From: Owenia fusiformis
Lineage: Eukaryota > Annelida > Polychaeta > Sabellida > Oweniidae
Length of the DNA: 64,000 bases
NCBI GenBank assembly: GCA_903813345.2
Contig: CAIIXF020000006.1
Span: forward strand, 250,001 to 314,000
Direction of reading: 5' to 3'
This document shows positions 1-12,200 of the stretch, one piece after another (position 1 is the first letter of the stretch; every line of letters starts with the position of its first letter). Below the pieces are notes generated by a model that did no database searches, was not told the DNA's origin, and saw only the letters and a program-made list of their open reading frames with translations. The position numbers and the translations under genes are program-made.

Positions 1-3000
1 GAGGTGCACTTTGGACAGGCACAAATAACTCAGCTCACACATAATGGACTGATTCTGATGCCTGAGACTCCTGTAAGTTATTGTGCATTAAAATTAGTTT
101 GTGTTTTAATTGTAATTTTATGAGATACAAGAGAATTCATTTTAGTTTTCACAGCTTTTTGAATTTTGAAAAAACAAATAATCATGCATATAGAGTGAGA
201 CATGACAAGCTGTGGCCAATAACTTCATTCTTTAATTAAATTAATTCATGTTTCTTCATTCTCACCAAATTATCCCTCCAAAATCTGAAACAATGTGTTG
301 AACACAATTTTTATGTATTTTTGCTGCTTTTAGAGTAAATCCTTGATCGGAGATTCCAGTTTGGTATTTTCTCCACCATCCATTCTCAAAGATACACTTC
401 ATGATACCCAAGATTTGAATGACGCCTTTGCTTTTCCTAGTTCCCCGCGGTCTAAAGTAAAGGTGAGTTACTAAAATAAATTACTTGAAATAACTTTCAC
501 ACGCATTGAGATCATCTTCACTGATTTTATTAACATAACAATATTTAAAAGGGGTTGTTATAAAGAATGAAGGTGTTGGTACAATTTAAAGCTAAGCATT
601 TACACCACATAAAATATTGCTATGGATTGGGCATATACTTTATTTATAAGGTTATGGTAGCATCTCTATTTCATCATTGAATGTATTGGTGGTGTTTGAA
701 TGATTTACATTTAGCATGTTTGTCAGAATTCTTTCATTTTGCATGTCTGTGTCTTATCATTTCACTCTGAATGTAATCTTTCAAATCCAAATCTGATGTC
801 ATCTGATTTTATAGTTATTCATTCATACCATTTCTATTCATTTTGTGTCTGTCACCCATGTATGATGTATTGTGACTCACAAATGGGTTGACTCCTATGA
901 AGACATTGTGGTTGTCACACCATTTAATCACTTTGAATAAACTCCAAAATTCATTTGTATGAGAAAATGAAAAATAAGATTTACTACAAATTATATATAA
1001 GACATAGGGGACATGTTCAATATATTGATTTACACTTGTACGGTGATTTTTCAAAACAATGATTTATGGATTACAATTTTAGTGAAGGGAGTCAATCTAA
1101 AATGTACTTTTGGGATAACATTGAAGACAACCTTGCTCCTTGTTAATGAGTTACCATTTTAAGAAAAATTTTATTTTGGAGTTTATTCTGTGGTTGATGT
1201 TGATATGTTTGTGTCATCTCCCTCTGTATAATGTGCTTGCCTTTATGCTTTACCAGTCTAAGGTTACAAAACACCCTGTAAGGCATCATGTACGTTTTGA
1301 GGAAACACCCAGTAAAACATTCAAGGTCAGTTAATGCACATAGTTCATTTCAGTTTTAGAACTGAGGGCTGCCCCAGAAGTTTTTTGATTCTCTATTTTT
1401 TGAACTTCTGGGGCACTCCTTGTATTTAACAGAAAGGGGGCCTATTCAAATTCATAATTTTCAAACGTCCAATGCATTTGAAGTGGGAATTGTGTTTGGG
1501 GAAAACCCTAGCATTGTTTGGCCTTTGAAAACTGAATTCTGGTAGCAGCTTACCTCCTCTGCATTTGAGTTTGTGCACTAAAATGAGCAGGGCTGTCAAT
1601 CCCAGAATGCAATCTTATTGCATTATTGTGGTATTGACAAGCCAAATCCTTGCACTTATTCTTATGCTTTATTTAGGTAATACTAACCTGCTTTAAGTTT
1701 GTAAGCATTTTTATTATGTCCCCACCACATAGTGCCCCACCACATAGTGTGGGGCCATATTGTCGGCCTAGGCGCGTCCGTCTGTCCGTCCGTCCGTCTG
1801 TCCGTCCGTACGTCCGGGAGTTTTCTCCAAAACCGCTACAGATATCACCTTCAAATTTTCAGGGATAACTTATGAGTGCATACAGATGTGGATGAAAAAA
1901 TTTTAACTCGATACCTACTTCCTGTCGGCCATTTTGAAGTCAAATGCTAAAATCCTTGTCTGCAAACTTTAACAAAAACGGCTTCACAGTTGCTTTTAAA
2001 ACTTTAACATCTTGTTCAGCTCACTTCATTCTAGATCTGATTAGGTTTTGGACCTGTTAGCTCAGTCATGTCAGCCATTTTGAATGTCTTAAGAAAAGTT
2101 AGCGCACGATAATACTTTGTATCATATTGAATGGTGTTTTTGAGTTTTCATACTTTAACTATTTAGTAGCATTATAAATAATTTCAGATCTACTTTGTTG
2201 TAAAAGCCTATGTTATTGTTAACAGTAGTAATATGTGATAATTTTGTAAGAAGAAATCAGCAAAAACACATAATCACTTTTTTATTGTCGGCCATTTTGG
2301 ATTTTTCCGTCCTAAAATCTTGTCTGTGAAGTCTTGTCTACGTGTTTTCAGGTGAACCGTTTGGTGGATCAATTTCAAATTTTCAGGGATGATTCTTAGT
2401 ATAAAAATCTAGATCTGATTTGTTTTTTGGCATTCTGGGTAAATGTCAAGGCAGCCATTTTGGATTTTCCGTCCTAAAATCTTGTCTGTAAAGTCTTGTC
2501 TACGCGTTTTCAGGTGAACCGTTTGGTAGATCAATTTCAAATTTTCAGAGATGATTCTTAGTATGAAAATGTAGTCCTGATTAGTTTTTTGGCATTCTGG
2601 GCAAATGTCAAGGCAGCCATTTTGGATTTTCTGTCCTAAAATCTTGTCTGTAAAGTCTTGTCTATGCATTTCCAGGTGAACCGTTATGTAGATCAATTTC
2701 AAATTTTTAGGGATGATTCTTAGTATGAAAATCTAGATCTGATTAGTTTTTTGGCATTCTGGATAAATGTCAAGGCAGCCATTTTGGATTTTCCGTCTTA
2801 AAATCTTGCCTGTAAAGTCTTGTCTACGCGTTTTTAGGTGAACCGTTTGGTAGATCAATTTCAAATTTTCAGGGATGATTCTTAGTTTGAAAATCTAGGA
2901 ACAGATACCAAGGCAGCCATTTTGGATTTACCATCCTAAAATCTTGTCTGTAAAGTCTTGTTTACATGTTTTCTAGTTAACTGTGTGACGGATCAATTAA

Positions 3001-4776
3001 AATTGTGTTGGTAAAGTCTTGTCTACTCATTTTCAGGATAACCATTTCATGGGATCACCCATTGGTGGGGACATTTTGTACACATTTGTGTTCTTGTTAG
3101 TTTCTTTTGTCGCTGTGCATTTCTATTTCTACTGGAAAACACCAGCATTTTGGACAGCACAGCACCACCCTTGGTATACGCAGCTAACGAAAATTGACCG
3201 GTACGGGTCAAAAGCTGGACCGGTACGGGTTAACGGTTTTATTTGAATTTAAAACAGCCATAACTTGCTCAATATAGACTTCCTCGTGTCTAATTTGAAA
3301 TATATGATGCCTCCCGATGCTTTTAAGTACCCCAATTTTTTACAGATTTTTAAACGGACCAAAACTCTCTAAATGCGCATTTATGCTCTTTTCTCTCGAG
3401 AACGACTGTCTCATTTTTACGATAACTTTTATTTAGTACTTCTAACATATAAGATCTATTTTTCCCCATCAAGGTATGATGTAAATGACATGCTATTTAC
3501 ATCTTGTGAGTTTCAATGACGCGCGTTTGATTTTATAAAAAATGCCTAACTTTGTGACAAAGAATTTCACCCTGCTTGCAGCGAGAAGACGGACCGGTTC
3601 GGGGCAATAGCATGAACATAATTTAGGAATCTTTATACATGTGTGCTATTGCATGTCATTTACATCATACCTTGATGGGGAAAAATAGATCTTATATGTT
3701 AGAAGTACTAAATAAAAGTTATCGTGAAAATGAGACAGTCGTTCTCGAGAGAAAAGAGCATAAATGCGCATTTAGAGAGTTTTGGTCCATTTAAAAATGT
3801 GTAAAAAATTGGGGTACTTAAAAGCATCGGGAGGCATCATATATTTCAAATTAGACACGAGGAAGTCAATGTTGAGCAAGTTATGGCTGTTTTAAATTCA
3901 AATAAAACCGTTAACCCGTACCGGTCCAGCTTTTGACCCGTACCGGTCAATTTTCGTTAGCTGCGTATACCAAGGGTGAGCACAGGACATCTACAATGTT
4001 ATTGCAATTGACTGTTTAGTTTTCAACAACAGCTATGTCCCTTGTTATGTCATTGTGTATTCATACAATGAGCAAACACCATATCACATGGTATCTGTGT
4101 GAGATAGACAGGTACAGTAAGTAAATCAATCCCAGACTATTTGGGTTGAGGCAAGTGTTGCATCGTAGTTCTGCATAGATATTAGTTACTGCTATTAGAT
4201 TCCAGTTTGTTGCACATGTTTAGGCTAAAATAGACCTGTGTTAGTTATTTCATAGATATGCTGCTTAATGTGTTGTGTGTTTTGATTTGATTTTACATGT
4301 CTTTAATTTGACAATGTTTTTGTGAATGTAAACCTGTGAATTGTTTTATTCTACAATGTGTTTCATATTTTCACTTTTCCACATACTCCCTTTGTGATGC
4401 ATGCAATTTTTCATATAATTTCCCATCCAAGATAAAGATTTTGCTTCTTATTTACAAATGACATTCCTCTTTTATATTCCCTTGAGGTCAATTCTTTAAA
4501 TATTCTTATGCATGACAATCAGCATTTACAATTCCCTGTGTATTTTATCCTGAGCTATTCCACATGTAATTTATGTTGTTTTTCTACCCATATAATAATC
4601 ATGCTTTAAATATTTTACAAGTTGTCCAGTCTGTATGACAAAATATTGAATTTTGCTCTTTATTTCAGCTTGGTTGGCAGACAGTCGCATGTGGGAAGAC
4701 ACAGGATCAGTTGGAGCTCACGGAGAAAGCCAGACAACTTTACTGCAACATCAAGCCCAGATCACTTAAACTTTAA
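1..4776 (+). CDS. 3' end of an unrecognised gene with PP1-docking motifs (partial)
   Basis: Four exons are visible: 1-72 (runs in from the left edge), 334-462, 1257-1325 and 4669-4776. All join in phase 0 at GTAAGT, GTGAGT and GTCAGT donors with pyrimidine-AG acceptors, giving about 125 C-terminal residues that end NIKPRSLKL-stop. The second exon encodes SPPSILK, a match to the SILK motif. The third encodes HHVRFEETPSK, which fits the relaxed RVxF consensus. SILK followed about 35 residues later by RVxF is the known arrangement in several protein phosphatase 1 (PP1) partners. Multiple S/T-P sites (ETP, FSPP, SSPRS, ETPSK) suggest a phosphorylated, disordered tail. No folded domain is visible and the family is not recognised; chromatin or nuclear-pore PP1 partners such as RIF1 or ELYS are only guesses. 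An extra exon inside the 3.3-kb last intron cannot be excluded. Confidence 0.65.
1715..2290. repeat. Dispersed-repeat-like block with a TCCG-rich microsatellite
   Basis: A duplicated CCCCACCACATAGTG is followed by a short GTCCGTCC/GTCTGTCC run (about 1776-1816) and text that resembles the neighbouring tandem units (GTCGGCCATTTTG). It lies in the last intron of the left gene. It looks like the head of a dispersed element whose tail was amplified into the adjacent 162-bp array. The boundaries are approximate. Confidence 0.45.
2291..3045. repeat. ~162-bp tandem repeat, about 4.7 degenerate copies
   Basis: Copies of GCCATTTTGGAT start at 2291, 2454, 2616, 2778 and 2916, so the period is 162-163 bases with a shortened fourth interval of 138. 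Each unit carries TAAAATCTTGTCTGTAAAG, GTGAACCGTTTGGT and GGGATGATTCTTAGT in the same order. A final fragment is recognisable near 3015-3040. An open frame on the minus strand across 2409-2702 is a by-product of the period being a multiple of three and is not a gene. Confidence 0.85.
3166..3978. mobile_element. Foldback (long inverted repeat) element with a 5-bp target duplication
   Basis: Two near-identical inverted arms of 328 bases (3166-3493 and 3651-3978) flank a unique 157-base centre. The ends read CACCCTTGGTATACGCAGC inward. The flanking 5-mers AGCAC at 3161-3165 and AGCAC at 3979-3983 are identical, as expected for a target-site duplication. GACCGGTACGGGT-type motifs are repeated just inside each end. 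There is no coding capacity, so this is a non-autonomous foldback element or MITE (miniature inverted-repeat transposable element). The few arm differences suggest recent insertion or arm homogenisation. Confidence 0.85.
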
Positions 4777-7700
4777 AAACTTGATCCTGTGATATGTGTT
4801 AAAACAGCATTGAACCCTCAGAGTTGCCATATAGTGTTCGTGTATATCTGAGTCAAATTGAATAAAAAGGAGAAACATAGAACTGACTATAAGAAATGAA
4901 ATTGCCAGATTATACGATGTGTAAGATTACTGAGTTTCGTGGAATTCTTAGTTGGGACATGGCACATTTGAACATAAACAATGCCATATAATACAGATAT
5001 GTTGACGTTTAAATAAGATTGGCTGGCAGATTCTTCAAAATTAAGTCGGAACAGAAACACAGATATATAATTTTCATACATAAATGCCTTGAATTTTTCT
5101 CCACCATTAATATATAATATCAACACATCATGTCCTACAATGTACCAGTGTCTCGGTAGATAGAAATGTAAAATAATTCTCAGGGGTATTCTGTTGAACA
5201 AACTGATTGAATTTTGCCATTGCATGTGGTAATACCGGTGACCAAACACAATTCTATACTCATATCAAAACTAATACACATTGATAGTTTTAGATTATCC
5301 TGGAAAGTACTGGGTATTCCAGATATACTTTCAAAACGGTTATTTTGGGATGTCCATATTTATATATAAATCTGTATTCCGCTTTGGCATTGAACAAATG
5401 TGAAATTGCATGGTGTGGTATTTTAAGAATGAAGTGGTTAAAACACATATAACATATCAATCTTAACCCTTGTATGTCTGAGTGTTCGCATATATCAGCT
5501 TTGCATGCCATTTTACTTTGTAAATAGGAGTTAAAGAGTTAATCATCTCTATTATTACTGAATATTTATTGCATGTATTCTATGTTATCATAGACTGTTG
5601 TTGATGATTTTTTTTAATTACACTGTAATCTATTTGTTTACCATTGTAATGTTGTCTTCATGGCATCTGCATTATGTTTTACCTTTCATTGGTATACATA
5701 TGTTTCAAAATCTGTACGCACAATCTTCTAATCTTCTATGTCACTATTAGTCTGTATTTCAGTGTTTCAGGTTTCTGATAATTTTCTCATACATTTTTTG
5801 GTCACAATCAGTTAGCTTTGGCTATGTGCCTGCTGGGTACCTATGTTAAACTCAAACATATGTTGTGACAGTCAAACAAATGGTGTGAAAAACTAAAGGT
5901 GTGATATAAGCTCTGGCCCGTAGATTAGGAGCCATTTAGCTTATATCTAAAATCCTTATGACAAACATATTGAAACATTAACACTAAGTCAGGCCAGGGA
6001 GATGTAAATGTCCCATGTATCAGTGTATACCATGTAAATGTGTTCAGCTGTATATAAACTATTGTAAATAATAATCAAACCCTGCAATACACATGGCTGG
6101 AAGTAATTTAGTGCTGCACTATACAGAAATGCTCTTCTCCGAAAGTAACATTTCTGATTTTTCACATACTGTCTGTAAGTAATATTGAAGCTTGAAAATG
6201 GATTGAATTTCAGAAAAAAAATTATTTCATTTTGTGGAATTTCAAGAGAAAAAATTAATGTTCTGCACTAAATTTCATCTACCATTTTTGTAGTTTCAAG
6301 AGAAAGAGAATGCTTTTCCAAACTTTGTATATCGGCATGATATAAGAAATTATAAAAGCTCCTCCAACTCGGCGCCAATATTGTGACTGTTTATATTGTT
6401 ATTATTGTGTAGTGTACCCTCCAGCCATTTTCCTTACCATGTAGCAGTAGATGTAGACAAGAGGTAATTCAATCCCATGGTGCTTCAGTATTCTGAATGC
6501 AATGGCCTCATTGGTCAAGTTTGAGATTGAGTCACCTCTTGCATTAGACTATGTTGTGTCTAGAATGCTTAGAAGCGATGCTTGGTGTGACGTTTTCCAT
6601 TTCAAAATGTCTAAGAACATTTTTAGAGTTCTATTTCACATGCTGTACTCTAGCGTGTCACTTATGTGAGCTTGATAAGCCATATCCATTTAATGTATGG
6701 GTGGGAGTACAGGATATGGTGTCATGTATCAAACCACACAATACCACCTGCCCAATTAACATTGAAATATACTCTGGGGACTAAGAGAAAATATTCACGT
6801 CAAGTGTTTGCTTCGAAATTAATGCTTAGAAACTGGAATTTTAATGTGACGTTATTGTTGTACGTGTAATTTTTATCATTGTGGGTTACTGAAAATGAGT
6901 AATGTTTACACCTTCATAAGTTACTGATATGGCAATTTGTCTTTATTTGGTGTCTCTCCAAGAGTGATATTGATTACATGTACAATGATGGTGTATTTTA
7001 CAAATTTGGATGTAGATTTTTGGAAATCCAGATTGGGAGAACTTAAGTTTTAATCCTGTCATATGTCATGTTTGTTAATTCTAATTATTCATTTTGAACT
7101 GGTAGGTCAGTCAAATGATTTAATTGTATGTTTCAGTAGCAATGTTTAAATGTTAATTACAGTGTAAAACAATATGTTGATTCTGTCAAAGCATGAATGT
7201 TATGTACATATATCATTTAATGTCCAAAAATTTGAGATTAGTAATGCAAATACCATTCATCTAAAGGTTTAGAGTAATCGACATCAAAACAAGTATGACG
7301 TTGTTCTTAATATGATTCGGATGACATACATAAGGTTTGAGAAAATGAATCCTTTTTCACTTTATGATGTGAAATTAGACCTTACCCGTATAATATCTTC
7401 TGCCAGTCTAGTCCCTAATTAATATGAATAGGACATGACGTAACAAATATAGTGTGGCTTGCAGTGTAACAGATTTTCTCTATAATGAACTGTTGATGCT
7501 AAATTGGACATGTTTACCAATTGTAAATTGTTGAATCGTCAAAAACAGTTCAACCTGAAAACCCTTTTAACCAATCTTTGTTTTGCAGTGTTGACTTTCT
7601 GATCATACTTGATTTTATGGATACATGTATATAATATCTTATTGTTGATAAATTGGTATGCTTGAGTGTCAACATTGCAAAAAGTTGTAATTTTACTATG

Positions 7701-9121
7701 TTTAGTACTACTACAATGGAAGCCATGGTATATTTGTGAAATGTGTCCATATATGGAAGAATGCAGAAATAACCAATTTCAAGATTACTATGTATAGGAA
7801 TATTATAAATTATATTTATAAATCAATAAAAAAAGTCATTTAGCAATTTAGTGATTATTAGTAGTAGTATAATTTGTACATAGTTTCCATTTATGTATCA
7901 TATTTTAAGTTTCCTAATTAGACAAAAAAGCTTGTTTTGAATTATGTAGATGTAGAACATATAGATGGGTGATATATACAATATTTATTAAAAAATGATT
8001 CGAACATTTGATGAAACATTTCATGTTTGATAGTTCCAGAATTCCTGTGTTCCACAGCTACATTATTCAAAACAGGCGAATTAAAATCAATTAAAAATTA
8101 TAAATGAGTGTGACTTTGTTTTAATGTGTACTATGTAATTTTTCACATGAAGTAATAAATAAATATTTTGTCTGCTTATAAATCATAAGAATACAGTGTC
8201 TTGTATGTTGTGCCAATTCCTCTTAGTGTATGCTCTCAATCTGCAAGATGGAGATGGTAGGAGATTTTATGTCCCATATCCCTGAAAGGTCTTGATTCAC
8301 ATGTTAGGCAATTCATTACTTCAAAAGATCCTCAGGTGTCAAATTTTTAGTCCTTTGAATCATATTTCATACATGAGAGTATTTATTACCTACAATCTAG
8401 TAAGCAACTTTTTACCATCTTTTTCCATCGAGTTACATGAGAAATATTACAATATCTCTTCAAAATGTGTCCATACCAATGGTAGATTTTGATAATACCA
8501 AAGCTTTAAAAGATTGCTCAACTCATAAACGACATGACCGTGGTAAATTATTACAGGTGTGGACCTGTGAATTTCTTAAAAACATGGGGAAGAGGGTATT
8601 AGACATTACATATATTTCTTTCCACATTGAGATATGAATAGGATATCATGATTTTGAGTGATTTCATTTTTATCCACGAATTAATATCAATAGCTGGTTG
8701 AGTGAGTAGTATAGCTCTGAATGAGCGAAGATATTGATATAAATGAGTAGATAACATGATATCATGAAAATTCATAGGATGTTCTATTTATCCCATAGTT
8801 CATCTTGTTCAAACCTATGGGAAAAAAGTGATATCTGTGGAATACAGAGAATATTACACAGATTTTTTCCACCCATTTGCAAAATATCATAAATATCTAG
8901 ATTTACATTTTATCTTACAGAGTTTACCTCCACTATTGGATAGATTAGGATGTTTCTATACTGTTAGTTGTTTTGTAACACATTTTATTATTAATATTTG
9001 GCCAAAATTTAATATTATTATGTACAGATTTGAGACACATTCATTGTAATATTTATCTTTTATTTATAAAATAGATGGCAGACGTTAATTTCTAACCAGT
9101 AGCAACAATTCATCTTTTCAG
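4777..9121. other. 3' flank and intergenic AT-rich DNA, no gene recognised
   Basis: About 4.3 kb between the left gene's stop and the first TTC38 exon. Open frames are short (under 125 codons), unspliced and without recognisable domains. The first part probably includes the left gene's 3' UTR. No tandem array or clear transposon ends were seen. Confidence 0.6.
4861..4866 (+). promoter_or_regulatory. Candidate polyadenylation signal of the left gene
   Basis: AATAAA lies 84 bases after the stop codon at 4774-4776. More AATAAA hexamers occur further on (for example near 8155-8165), so longer 3' UTRs are possible. Confidence 0.5.
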
Positions 9122-9216
9122 GGCCAAAATCAAAAGCTGGAAAGTTTGTTGTCACAGTGTTTTGAGCCATTTCCTCAGATATAAGAAGGTGTCATTCACT
9201 GCAAATTTGTACAAAT
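9122..9216 (+). other. TTC38: Probable 5' UTR part of TTC38 exon 1
   Basis: A CATCTTTTCAG acceptor-like sequence ends at 9121, just before this GC-richer stretch leading to the TTC38 start codon. The 5' UTR may therefore be spliced from an upstream leader exon; otherwise transcription starts nearby. No TATA box was recognised. This is inference only. Confidence 0.35.
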
Positions 9217-12200
9217 ATGCATAAGAACTGGAGGGATTGTCAGGTGAGGATTTTGCATCATTGTATTGTTGTTTATACATCGACTTGTACTTACAGAAAA
9301 TAGAGCTCAGCTTGTGCATTGTGGCATGTAGCCAGCAAGTTGAGCAACCATGATTAACAAACCAAATAAGTCTTCAGACTGGGGAATATTAGTGTAGAAG
9401 GAACTCTTGAAAGCCCAAAAGACCAAAAGTGTAAATTGAAAAAAATGGAGGCGATCCTAAATTCACTCAGAACACACCAAATAAGCCCAAAAATCCCAAA
9501 CCTTTTAGCCTTGTAGAAGGCGTTAGCGTTTGTCGATTTTTTAAATACGCCCCTGAATATTAACGTTTAAAACTATGTTCAAGGCTTCATGTATTATAGC
9601 CCGTAACAGTGGCGTAGGAACAATATACGCCAAAACGCCAATGCGTAGTGTTGAAAAGCTAGAATGAAATAGCTTAATAATTTCCTTATGTTCTTTAGTC
9701 ATATTTCCTCATTGTTAATAAATTGTTTGTGATCTCGAGCACACAAAAGAAATGTTTTTGGAAACCATGTAATATGTTCGATTTTTTCAATAGTACTCTT
9801 TGCAAGGTTTTTGTTCCTCTGTTACTTTTTTCTAGCTTCGGCCACGATAAATGGCACTTTTTGGCGTAAAAATCAAGGTGATTTGGGGTAGAGGGTTATG
9901 ATAGTTGGAAGTTTAAGCCAGTAAAAATGAAAGTACATTTCAACTTCAGTTCTAGGAAAGCAATTACCCTAATTTCTATTTTATTTGAAATATAATAGAT
10001 TATTATTTTAGGAAATAAAGCATTTAGGCACCAATAATTATTTTGAAAGGAAAAAACAATTTACCACAAAATGTCACGTTGACTTTTGCATGGGCTTTAT
10101 TTATCTTATAAAAAAAGTTGAAGACATTAGAGTTATGTTGTATCATTGATCACGGACATGTTTCTATTGATCATACTAGTTTCTTTAATCTGTATTGTTG
10201 AGATTTAAAAGATCGGCTTTCCATGGTGATTTTATATCATGAAAAACATTCGAACATTTTAAGCACAATTAGAAAGGTATTACCATAAAAATTACGTTTT
10301 ACGAGCATAAAAGAGGCGTTTTGATTCGTTAAGATTTGACATAATTTTTTCATATTTTTGGCGTAGTGTTGAATTTACACCTTCCTACGCCCCTGCGTAA
10401 TAGGACTTTCAGTCTCTGAAAGTCACCCAGTATAGTGAGACCTAAGTCAAGAGAACCACTGCCATAGAAAGGTCATTTAAGACTATAAACAAAAACAGCA
10501 TTCTTGATTCTTTAGTCCTGCATTCAGGCCTGGAGGATTGAGTGTTCAGATTTTATCTTCATGATAAGACAGCTCAGGTTCAAGTTACAAATTGTAGATG
10601 GGACTAATAAGCTTGTTGTTTATTCTCTATTTACAACAAAGCACAATCCATCATTGTTGGATCCACAGCCAGTACTGCCCACTAATGACAATCTATATAT
10701 ATATCTGCATTAGATGGACCAATCCCACCTGCAGGCCTTCATTTTAATATCTGAGAATTTCTTTTTTGTGAGGGTCACAACAGCTCCCACACAGCAGTCG
10801 CCCCCATAAAATACTAAATACCTGTATATTGATTGTTTGACCTTGAGATAACCTTGACCCTTAAACACAGATCTTGACCTTAGGTCACCTTATCATGGGT
10901 CGCCATGCCAAGGATCACAGCAGCCCTCAGGATCTTAAAATGACAAATACCTAGATATTGACCTTGAAATGACCCTAAGTCACACAATCATGGGACACCA
11001 ATGGTCACAGCAGCCCCAAAGGTCCTAAAACGCCAAATACTTAGCTATTGATCATTGACCTTGAGGTGACCTTGACCTCATTGGTCGCCAAGGGTTACAG
11101 CAGCTCCAAGGACCTTAAATCTCCAAAAACCTAGATATTAACCGTTAACCTAAGAATGATCTTGACCTCAGGTCAGGTAATCATTGGTCCCTAAGGGTAA
11201 CAACAGCCCCCAAATGCATTAAAATGCCAAATACTTAGATATTGACCTTTAACTTTGAGATGACCTTGACCCATAAACAATGACCTTGATCTCAGGTCAC
11301 TTAATCATTAGTCACCAAGGGTCACAACAGCCCCAAGAACCTTAAATCTCAAAATGCCTAGATATTGACCTTTGACCTAGGAATGACCTTGACCTCAGGT
11401 CATCTAATCAATGGTCCCCAAGGGTCACAACAGCCCTCAAATGTATTAAGGTCAGGGTACATGTTCGGAATTTTGCTGCAACCCTCAATAGGGGCATATG
11501 TTATTTTTATTCAAATTTGAATCACTCCTTCCCCACAATCTCTACATCTCTCACTTTTGCACAACGAATGCACTAATGTAACTAGAAAAGAATGTAAAGA
11601 AGAATGTTTTGATAGCATGTATAAAAAACAAGAAAATTCAGTGAAAAATTCAGAAAATTTTTAGAAAATTTTTTCACTGAATTTTCTCATTTCTTATACA
11701 CTTTACAAATCAAATCTACTCACCTTTTTTTCTAGGCACATAAGCAGGCCTGTCAACTTGGGAACACCTAACATGAGTGACTTGGAAATGTTGAACACCT
11801 CCCCTCAAAATGTGGACACCTTGGTCCAAATCTGAACACCTTGATCAAAATTTTGAACACCTTGGTTTAAATTTTATTACATCTTGCCAAATTTTGAACA
11901 CCTCAAATTTTTCGCGCTCGTTACGCTCGCGTTTCAAATATCCATCAACGGGGGGGGGGGTAGTTACGAAAAATTTCGAACGGAATGCGTGACATATCCA
12001 TAATTCGCGTGAAAAGTCCGAACGAAATGCGTACGTTTTTTTCCTGTCGTTCGTACTTTTGCTGTGTAGACGATCTTTTTTAGAAAATTTTCTACAGAAA
12101 TATTTTTGCTTGACAATTACCAGGTAAAATGCGTATTTGCGTGACATTTTCTGTCACGCAAAAATAACTGGCGTGACTTCAAATTCTTCAGCAAATGCGT

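Noticed and set aside
2409-2702. 97-codon minus-strand frame with two similar halves
   Set aside because: It is produced by the 162-bp tandem repeat, whose period is a multiple of three.
8640-8785. Hairpin element around GATATCATGA repeats
   Set aside because: The inverted matches are short and interrupted; not distinguishable from AT-rich chance.
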